A stretch of DNA of 5,814 nt from an uncultured Spirochaetaceae bacterium (GTDB taxonomy: Bacteria; Spirochaetota; Spirochaetia; Treponematales; Treponemataceae): contig CALNCH010000115.1 in the NCBI GenBank assembly GCA_937875245.1, positions 1 through 5,814 of the forward strand, in the 5' to 3' direction. A model generated the notes under the pieces. It had not been told where the DNA came from. It did no database searches and saw only the letters and a list, made by a program, of their open reading frames with translations. The translations under genes and the position numbers were made by a program. Below, piece after piece: positions 1 to 4,782 of the stretch. Within the stretch, counting starts at the first letter, position 1; each line of letters starts with the position of its first letter.

Positions 1-78
1 TTTTGTTATATATTCTTCTGGACTGTTTTTACCATCACAAAAAGTGGTATGAGTGTGATAGTTAGTCTTATAAAGCAT
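1..78 (-). CDS. PHP-domain phosphoesterase, probably histidinol-phosphatase type (5' part only)
   Basis: Partial gene: 26 codons are visible before the left edge, with no stop. The translation begins MLYKTNYHTHTTFCDGK and continues NSPEEYITK. The His-Thr-His motif (H8, H10) followed by Thr-Phe-Cys-Asp-Gly-Lys is the typical N-terminal signature of PHP-superfamily metal-dependent phosphoesterases, where the two histidines bind catalytic metal. The wording of this motif is closest to HisJ/HisK-type histidinol-phosphatases, which hydrolyse L-histidinol phosphate to histidinol. The ATG at 78-76 lies inside the last codons of the kinase gene, an 11-base overlap in another frame. A GGGAG Shine-Dalgarno sequence stands 9 bases upstream, within the kinase gene. 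The layout implies co-transcription and translational coupling with the kinase. Only the first strand of the fold is seen, so the substrate is unproven; other PHP phosphatases share this start. Confidence 0.8.
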   Translation of the reverse strand, partial: MLYKTNYHTHTTFCDGKNSPEEYITK

Positions 79-2062
79 CAATATATTCTCCCATCTGAAT
101 AAATTTAGTAAAAGTGACAGAAAAGTTGTTTAGATAGTCTAAACAATCTTTTTCATTCTCTTTATTTGCCGCCTGTTCTAAGAGTTCTGCAATTTTTGTC
201 AGTTCGGTAATTGATAAAGCCGCAGAACTTCCTTTTAAAGTGTGGCCAATTCGTGATAGATTCTGAAAATTTTTCAACTGAATAGACTCTCTTCCAGAAA
301 AAAGAAAGCCCTTTGTTTGTTCTATATATTGGTACATTAATTGCTTTGCCAAAGCTTTATCTTTATTTACGGTATCAAAAAAATCCTCAATATCCCATAT
401 CCCTTGAGTTTCAATTCCTGCAGCTTCCAGAATTTTATCTTTTTTTGTTTTAACTTCCTTTGAGTTTGTGGAAGAAGGTGGCGTATCCTCATAGGATAAT
501 ACCGGGGCCCATTTTTTTAATAACTCCCAAACGTTATTTTTTTTAAAGGGTTTTACCAAAACATCGTTCATTCCATTTTTTAAATATAATTCAAAATCTT
601 CTTGATTTGTATTTGCAGTACAAGCAATAATAATTCCTCTATAACCAGCCCTTCTTATTTCTGCAGTCGCTTGTACTCCGGACATAATTGGCATTTGTAT
701 GTCCATAAAAATAAGACTAATTTCTGGATGTTTCAGACAGGTTTTAACCGCTTCTTCTCCATTTTCTGCCGTATATACGGTACTGTTATTTTGCAATAAA
801 AAAGTGGTGAGAATCTTTCTATTAATAGGATGATCTTCTGCAACTAAGATAGAAATGTTTGACATAGTATTAAATTCTACGGGCTCTCTATCAATTTGTA
901 TTACTTCTAAGTCTAAAGGTGTGTCTTGAGGTTCTGCTAAAACTTCTGCTAAGTTTTTGTATTTTATAGGTTTATATAAATATCCATTGAACCAGTCAAG
1001 CATTTTCATTTTTGCTTCACCACCCATTTGTCCTTCTGGAATCATTAAATACAATTTTGTTTCGTTAATTGATTTATCAGCGTTTATTTCTGCAGACAGT
1101 CTCCATCCGTCCATAACAGGCATTATCATATCAATAAGGGCTAGGGTATAAGGTTTTTTTGCAGTAGCCGCTTCTCTCATTTTTTGTAAAGCCATTTTTC
1201 CTGATGTTACCATCTCAACATTTTTTGCCCCTAAGAGAATTAATTTTGATTTTAAACTACGAAGGGATATTATTTGATCGTCTACAATCAAAATAGAAGT
1301 GTTTTCTGAAAGTTGAGGGAATTCCTCTGGTACTGAAAGAGATTCGAGATCCGGAACAAGGGGAATGGTAAACCAGAAAATAGCTCCCCCTGAAGGATTG
1401 TTTTCCACCCCGATTTTTCCACCCATTAATGAAACTAAATTCTTAGCAATGGATAATCCTAAACCAGTACCCCCATATTTTCTGGAAGTAGAAGAAGAGG
1501 CTTGATAGTAATCAGAAAAAAGATGCTTTTTGGCTTCTTCTGAAATACCTATTCCAGAATCTGCTATTTCAAATAGTAAAACAGAAGCATTTTTTCGTTG
1601 TGCAACTTTTAGGCGAAGGTAGCCTTTGCTGGTAAATTTAACTGCATTTTTCAGCAAATTAAGCAATACTTGTTGTAATCTGACAGGGTCTCCCATAATC
1701 ATGGGAGGAATAGAGTAGTCGATATCAGTAACTACTTCCAATCCTTTGTTATGGGCTTCAAAACAAATTAAATCCGTTACTTGTTCAACAGTATTAATAC
1801 TATTAAAAGGAATATGTTCGATTTGTAAATGACCAGATTGAATTTTTGAAAAATCTAAAATGTCGTTGGCTAAATGAAGAAGAACGTCTGCTCCAAATTG
1901 CAGTTGGTGAACATACTCTTTTTGCTCTTTGTCCAAGTTAGTTTCGGCAAGGAGATCCAGTGTTCCTAAAATAGTTTGAACCGGTGTTCTTATTTCGTGA
2001 ACAGTATTAGCAAAAAACTTGCTGGTATCTTCTAAATTGTCCTTTGCTTGCAGGCTGTCCAC
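68..2062 (-). CDS. Sensorless hybrid histidine kinase (HisKA-HATPase-REC-REC-HPt)
   Basis: A 664-residue cytosolic phosphorelay kinase with no signal peptide or membrane segment. Only about 20 residues precede the H-box, so it lacks a sensor domain of its own. Domains in order: HisKA (about 13-80, motif VHEIRTP, phosphoacceptor H22); HATPase_c (about 120-235, N-box N135/N139, G1 box DSGIGI at 168-173, F-box near F182, G2 box GGTGLGL at 197-203); receiver 1 (about 256-375, D261/D262, phosphoacceptor D311, K364); receiver 2 (about 403-520, E409/D410, D454, T482, K504); a polar Lys/Ser-rich linker (about 523-543); and HPt (about 555-660, H607 in GHTLKGSS). This is the BarA-like order plus an extra receiver. 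Receiver 1 lacks the usual Thr/Ser before its conserved Lys (LMIPEG at 339-344), so its signalling may be altered. The start is GTG; the frame is closed 5 codons upstream and an AGAGG Shine-Dalgarno sequence precedes it by 5 bases. The signal input probably comes from the regulator encoded 8 bases upstream, or from an unlinked protein. Confidence 0.95.
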   Translation of the reverse strand: MDSLQAKDNLEDTSKFFANTVHEIRTPVQTILGTLDLLAETNLDKEQKEYVHQLQFGADVLLHLANDILDFSKIQSGHLQIEHIPFNSINTVEQVTDLICFEAHNKGLEVVTDIDYSIPPMIMGDPVRLQQVLLNLLKNAVKFTSKGYLRLKVAQRKNASVLLFEIADSGIGISEEAKKHLFSDYYQASSSTSRKYGGTGLGLSIAKNLVSLMGGKIGVENNPSGGAIFWFTIPLVPDLESLSVPEEFPQLSENTSILIVDDQIISLRSLKSKLILLGAKNVEMVTSGKMALQKMREAATAKKPYTLALIDMIMPVMDGWRLSAEINADKSINETKLYLMIPEGQMGGEAKMKMLDWFNGYLYKPIKYKNLAEVLAEPQDTPLDLEVIQIDREPVEFNTMSNISILVAEDHPINRKILTTFLLQNNSTVYTAENGEEAVKTCLKHPEISLIFMDIQMPIMSGVQATAEIRRAGYRGIIIACTANTNQEDFELYLKNGMNDVLVKPFKKNNVWELLKKWAPVLSYEDTPPSSTNSKEVKTKKDKILEAAGIETQGIWDIEDFFDTVNKDKALAKQLMYQYIEQTKGFLFSGRESIQLKNFQNLSRIGHTLKGSSAALSITELTKIAELLEQAANKENEKDCLDYLNNFSVTFTKFIQMGEYIDAL

Positions 2063-2073
2063 AGAAACCTCTA
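2063..2073 (-). promoter_or_regulatory. Ribosome binding site fused to the upstream stop codon; sets the GTG start of the kinase
   Basis: On the minus strand the regulator's stop codon TAG runs straight into AGG, giving AGAGG. This stands 5 bases before the GTG start of the kinase. A ribosome terminating on the regulator therefore sits on the kinase's Shine-Dalgarno sequence, a usual layout for translational coupling. It is the main support for the GTG start, because no ATG is available between the in-frame stop (2080-2078) and the H-box region. Confidence 0.75.
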
Positions 2074-3321
2074 GAATTTAGATTGTAAAACTTCAACTGC
2101 TTTTTGTAAAATAGCCTCAGGTTTCAAAGGTTTTATTAAATAACTTTTTGCTCCAAGACTAAGGGCTTGTATTACAGCTTCTCTTTGAGTTGCATTTGAA
2201 TATACAATAACAGGAGTAAGATATTTTTTGTTGTGTAAATTTATCAGAATATCAAAACCAGAAATTCCAGGCATAAAAATATCAAGAATAATAAGATCGT
2301 ATTTTTTTCGATTAGTGGCAACTAAAAACTCTGCCCCAGAATCAAATAATTCACATTCTGCATTAATAGAACCAAAGGCCGTCTGTAATAAGCTACGAAT
2401 AACAGCATCGTCGTCTACTATTGCAACTTTTATTTTTTTGGAATCTTTTTCCTCTGAATCGTCTAGAACACCACTTTCTGAATAAAAACGCATTTCAACA
2501 GAACCTTCGCTGGCATCTCCTGTAGAAGCTAAAATTCGGTCTGTAATAGTATCGGTTACATCTGCATTATCTGGTGCCACCAAAGCCGATAATACATTGG
2601 TTAGGTTTTCTACAACTTCAATACCTTTATATTGTAAATGCCCCTCAACTAAGGCTTTAGTAAAGGAATCCAGGGACAAAACTTTTACATTTTTTCGTTG
2701 AACTCGACTATCCGCAATAACATTATCTAATAATAATTCCAGATTAGCTCCATCCACAAAACTAAGAGATAAGTCTGTTATCATTAAAATAACTTTAGGA
2801 TTAGAAAGTTTATTATTTTCGATAATTTCGGTGATTTTGTATTTTAGTAAGGCTAATTTTTCTCGGTTTAATCCCTGGGCTATTTCAATAAAAATAATAT
2901 TGTTATTTAAGTGAGTTTCCAAAATACAGGGAGTGGTATCGATAGATAAAGGAATTTTGATTATTCGACCAATAGATTCAAAGAAAATGTCAAATTTAAT
3001 AGGTTTGTTAAAATATTTTACTACATTATAGTAGGGGAGTTTTGCAATTTCTTCTCGAGTTAATATAGGGCCGGTAACAATAACCGGTATAGAAACAGCA
3101 TTTGGATCGTTACGTTTTTTTTCCAAAAACTCAGTTAAATCTACAAAGCGATCTGGTGCATCGATTACCACTAAATCGGGTAATAATGATACCATCTTAG
3201 TAAAGGCGTCTCTTTTACCATTTGCGATTTCAACAGTGACGTTTTCGGTAATTAATTTTTCTTTTAGAAACTCTCTGAATAGGGGAGGTGCATCGATAAT
3301 CAATACTTGTTTCATACACAT
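2071..3321 (-). CDS. Response regulator with REC-STAS-like-REC architecture
   Basis: A 416-residue soluble regulator without a DNA-binding domain. Numbering is from the chosen ATG at 3321. The N-terminal domain (about 4-120) has the receiver fold. It keeps D54 (VVIDAP), T83 and K106-P107, but the usual acidic pair is reduced to a single Asp (IIDAPP, D10), so its phosphorylation is doubtful. The middle (about 130-247) resembles a STAS domain: hydrophobic strand IIFIEIA, a helix, then MITDLSLSFVDGANLELLL and a final strand-helix unit. The serine that is phosphorylated in SpoIIAA-type STAS proteins is Gly here (DGAN, 190-193). An acidic linker (about 250-295) leads to a canonical C-terminal receiver (about 297-414) with D303-D305, phosphoacceptor D347 (LDIFMPG), S375 and K397-P398. 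It is first in the operon with the hybrid kinase and is its likely partner. ATG 3321 has GAG 7 bases upstream; TTG 3333 (420 aa) and ATG 3315 (414 aa) are alternatives. The receiver calls are firm. The STAS call rests on pattern only. Confidence 0.9.
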   Translation of the reverse strand: MCMKQVLIIDAPPLFREFLKEKLITENVTVEIANGKRDAFTKMVSLLPDLVVIDAPDRFVDLTEFLEKKRNDPNAVSIPVIVTGPILTREEIAKLPYYNVVKYFNKPIKFDIFFESIGRIIKIPLSIDTTPCILETHLNNNIIFIEIAQGLNREKLALLKYKITEIIENNKLSNPKVILMITDLSLSFVDGANLELLLDNVIADSRVQRKNVKVLSLDSFTKALVEGHLQYKGIEVVENLTNVLSALVAPDNADVTDTITDRILASTGDASEGSVEMRFYSESGVLDDSEEKDSKKIKVAIVDDDAVIRSLLQTAFGSINAECELFDSGAEFLVATNRKKYDLIILDIFMPGISGFDILINLHNKKYLTPVIVYSNATQREAVIQALSLGAKSYLIKPLKPEAILQKAVEVLQSKF

Positions 3322-3336
3322 ATGATATCTCAAAAA

Positions 3337-3356
3337 AAGTATGATTACAAGTATGA
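3337..3356. repeat. Two direct copies of AAGTATGA with 12-base period
   Basis: AAGTATGA occurs at 3337-3344 and again at 3349-3356, separated by TTAC. The pair lies 16-35 bases upstream of the regulator's start and overlaps its candidate -10 box. A spacing near one helical turn would suit a dimeric or tandem DNA-binding protein, but such short repeats in AT-rich DNA can arise by chance. Confidence 0.4.
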
Positions 3357-3378
3357 AATACCCTATCTTGATATTGAA
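3350..3378 (-). promoter_or_regulatory. Weak sigma-70-like promoter candidate for the regulator-kinase-PHP operon
   Basis: Reading the minus strand, TTCAAT (3378-3373, 3 of 6 matches to TTGACA) is followed after 17 bases by CATACT (3355-3350, 4 of 6 matches to TATAAT). This would start transcription near 3343, about 20 bases before the chosen ATG. Position and spacing are right but the match is poor, so the true promoter could lie elsewhere in the region. Confidence 0.25.
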
Positions 3379-3380
3379 TA

Positions 3381-3423
3381 AAGGCTTTGAAAATTTGGAC
3401 TATTCCGAACTATACCAAGCCTT
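3381..3423. repeat. Nested inverted repeat able to form a two-part hairpin
   Basis: AAGGCTT (3381-3387) is the exact reverse complement of AAGCCTT (3417-3423). Inside it, TTTGGA (3394-3399) can pair with TCCGAA (3404-3409) around the tetraloop CTAT, with one T-G wobble. The wobble means the inner stem is better as plus-strand RNA than as minus-strand RNA. No T-run follows, so it is not a standard terminator. It could be an operator, a leader structure or chance. Confidence 0.35.
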
Positions 3424-3429
3424 AATCTA

Positions 3430-3448
3430 TTAAGATTTAATTAAGATT
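3430..3448. repeat. Two direct copies of TTAAGATT with 11-base period, possible operator
   Basis: TTAAGATT occurs at 3430-3437 and 3441-3448. Just upstream, CTTAAT (3421-3426) and ATTAAG (3429-3434) form a short palindrome with a related half-site. Direct repeats about one turn apart are typical of OmpR-type regulator binding. The element overlaps the -35 position of the candidate rightward promoter, so a bound protein would affect the outer-membrane protein gene. No binding protein is identified in this window. Confidence 0.4.
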
Positions 3449-3458
3449 ATTTTATAAC
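3430..3458 (+). promoter_or_regulatory. Sigma-70-like promoter candidate for the outer-membrane protein gene
   Basis: TTAAGA (3430-3435, 4 of 6 matches to TTGACA) and TATAAC (3453-3458, 5 of 6 matches to TATAAT) are separated by 17 bases. This would give a start near 3465 and a leader of about 100 bases. The region is AT-rich, so a chance match is possible, and a promoter nearer the gene (for example TACTAT at 3511-3516) cannot be excluded. Confidence 0.35.
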
Positions 3459-3550
3459 AGTTTTATGTTAAAGGTCTTAAATGTCCAACCGGGTTTTTTA
3501 AAAGTCGTATTACTATGTTTTTCATAGGATAAATAGTCCTTACAAAAACA

Positions 3551-3556
3551 AGGAGG
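3551..3556 (+). promoter_or_regulatory. Consensus Shine-Dalgarno sequence of the outer-membrane protein gene
   Basis: AGGAGG stands 8 bases before the ATG at 3565 and is the strongest ribosome binding site in the window. It fits a highly translated surface protein. The preceding TCCTT (3537-3541) could pair with AAGGA (3550-3554) and partly mask it. Confidence 0.85.
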
Positions 3557-3564
3557 ATTTTTTC

Positions 3565-4665
3565 ATGAAAAAAATCGTAAGTGCTTTATTAGCATTGGCT
3601 TTAGTAGGATCAGTAGCAGTTGCTGAAGTAAAAACTGCAGCTCAAGTAGAAGTTGATACATCTTTATTCAGTGTTGCTGATGTAGAAGATATGGATGCCG
3701 CAACTTATTTTGGTGCAAACGCTTTAACTGACAGCAAAATGACTTTTTCTGTTGATACAGGTGTAGCAGGAGCAACTTTCCAGATGAAAGTTATCTCTCA
3801 AGAATATGTTAGTGACTCTAAGCTTACCGTTAACGCAACTGAGATTGCCAAAACTAAACTGACAGTGACAAAAAAGACAGCTTTATTGGTAGCTCCTGGT
3901 GATTTATATGGTTGGGTAAAACTTGGTGATGTTTCAAAACTTACATTAGGTTCTTTCACATCAAGAAACGCTAATCGTTTAACTGGTGCTCTTGATACAT
4001 ATAAATATGGTTATTCACAAGGTTATAACACTGCAAAACTTGCAGAAGCAGATAAATTAACAAATGCTGTAGTAGATTTCTATGTTGGCCCATTTACTCT
4101 TCAGTTACAACCAGTTGCATCTGCAAAAGACGATTTTAATATCGGTGGTCGTGTATTCGGTTCCTTTGATGGCTTAGCAAACGTAACAGTAACTGCAAAC
4201 TATAACGGTGGTGCAGATTCAGCTTCTTCTTCTACAATTTTAGGTGCATATGCAGATATTACTGCTATTGAAAACGTAGGTATCGTAGTAGGTTATTCTG
4301 GATTAATCAAAAAAGATGCTAACATAAGTGCTGCTGAATTACGTCTTCAGTTCAAAGCAGATGCTTTAACTGTATCAAACCATAACAACTTCTCTTTTGG
4401 TAAAAAATGGTACGCATTCTACAATGGTGTTGGTGCTGCATACAAAGCAAACGACAAAGTTACTGCAAAACTTTCTGTAGAAAACTACATGGGTAAAGAT
4501 ACTCAAACAGCAACAGAAAAAACATACAACAAGTTAGTAATTACTCCAAACTTTACTTACACAGTAGAAAAGAATGCAACAATTTCTTCAGGTGTTGCAA
4601 TTACAACTGTAAAAGATGGTGCAACATCAATTGGTGTTCCATTCACACTTCAGATTAAATACTAA
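3565..4665 (+). CDS. Secreted outer-membrane beta-barrel protein, porin-like, family not recognised
   Basis: A 366-residue exported protein. It starts with a Sec signal peptide: two lysines, a hydrophobic core of about 15 residues, and a likely signal peptidase I cut after AVA at residue 20, leaving about 346 mature residues. There is no lipobox and no cysteine anywhere. The mature chain is rich in Ala, Thr, Val, Gly, Asn and Lys and shows many stretches of alternating polar and hydrophobic residues of beta-strand length, such as AELRLQFKA and SKLTLGSF. It ends in TLQIKY, with a C-terminal aromatic residue as in barrel proteins recognised by the Bam machinery. These features suggest an outer-membrane barrel, perhaps a porin or major surface protein; no pore signature or substrate can be read. 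It has a consensus Shine-Dalgarno sequence and its own terminator, so it is probably monocistronic and well expressed. A periplasmic beta-rich protein is the main alternative. Confidence 0.85.
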   Translation: MKKIVSALLALALVGSVAVAEVKTAAQVEVDTSLFSVADVEDMDAATYFGANALTDSKMTFSVDTGVAGATFQMKVISQEYVSDSKLTVNATEIAKTKLTVTKKTALLVAPGDLYGWVKLGDVSKLTLGSFTSRNANRLTGALDTYKYGYSQGYNTAKLAEADKLTNAVVDFYVGPFTLQLQPVASAKDDFNIGGRVFGSFDGLANVTVTANYNGGADSASSSTILGAYADITAIENVGIVVGYSGLIKKDANISAAELRLQFKADALTVSNHNNFSFGKKWYAFYNGVGAAYKANDKVTAKLSVENYMGKDTQTATEKTYNKLVITPNFTYTVEKNATISSGVAITTVKDGATSIGVPFTLQIKY

Positions 4666-4702
4666 TTAAAAACATTTTACTTAGTACATAAAGACAAAGT
4701 GT

Positions 4703-4735
4703 AAAAGCCGGCCCCTTGTGGGTCGGCTTTTTTTT
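4703..4735 (+). terminator. Rho-independent terminator after the outer-membrane protein gene
   Basis: A 12-base-pair stem is formed by 4703-4714 (AAAAGCCGGCCC) and 4720-4731 (GGGTCGGCTTTT), with one G-T wobble and a 5-base loop CTTGT. The unbroken T-run spans 4728-4735. It lies 38 bases after the stop codon at 4665. GC-rich pairing in otherwise AT-rich DNA makes this a clear call. Confidence 0.93.
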
Positions 4736-4744
4736 CGATATAAT
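4716..4744 (+). promoter_or_regulatory. Probable ackA promoter, -35 inside the upstream terminator hairpin
   Basis: A perfect TATAAT (4739-4744) is preceded after 17 bases by TTGTGG (4716-4721, first three bases of TTGACA matching). Transcription would begin near 4751, giving a leader of about 32 bases before the ackA start. The -35 element falls in the loop and right arm of the terminator hairpin. Confidence 0.55.
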
Positions 4745-4782
4745 GAAACATAATTTTATTTTTTTTAGAAGGTTCTGATTTT

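Larger units (their letters stand above)
3322..3564. other. Divergent intergenic region between the signalling operon and the outer-membrane protein gene
   Basis: These 243 AT-rich bases hold no convincing gene. They contain the upstream regions of two diverging transcripts, two sets of short direct repeats (3337-3356 and 3430-3448), a nested inverted repeat (3381-3423), weak promoter candidates on both strands and the Shine-Dalgarno sequence of the rightward gene. The longest short reading frame starting with ATG (3353-3433, 26 codons) has no ribosome binding site. Confidence 0.8.

Noticed and set aside
602..799. Plus-strand open frame of 65 codons opposite the kinase
   Set aside because: It is antisense to the well-supported receiver 2 coding region, its composition is unlike a real protein, and it has no ribosome binding site.
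957..1151. Plus-strand open frame of 64 codons opposite the kinase
   Set aside because: It is a shadow of the receiver 1 coding region, with no recognisable motif or start signals.
2228..2485. Plus-strand open frame of 85 codons opposite the regulator
   Set aside because: It is antisense to the canonical C-terminal receiver, whose motifs explain the sequence fully.
3353..3433. 26-codon plus-strand frame in the divergent intergenic region
   Set aside because: It has no ribosome binding site and contains the nested hairpin; frames of this length are common by chance.
3430..3444. Exact TTAA-N7-TTAA, the CtrA binding consensus of alphaproteobacteria
   Set aside because: The window does not look alphaproteobacterial, and TTAA pairs are frequent in AT-rich DNA. 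It is kept only as part of the TTAAGATT direct repeat.
4703..4731. Terminator acting in both directions
   Set aside because: The minus-strand side has only four T residues after the stem, and no leftward gene ends here.
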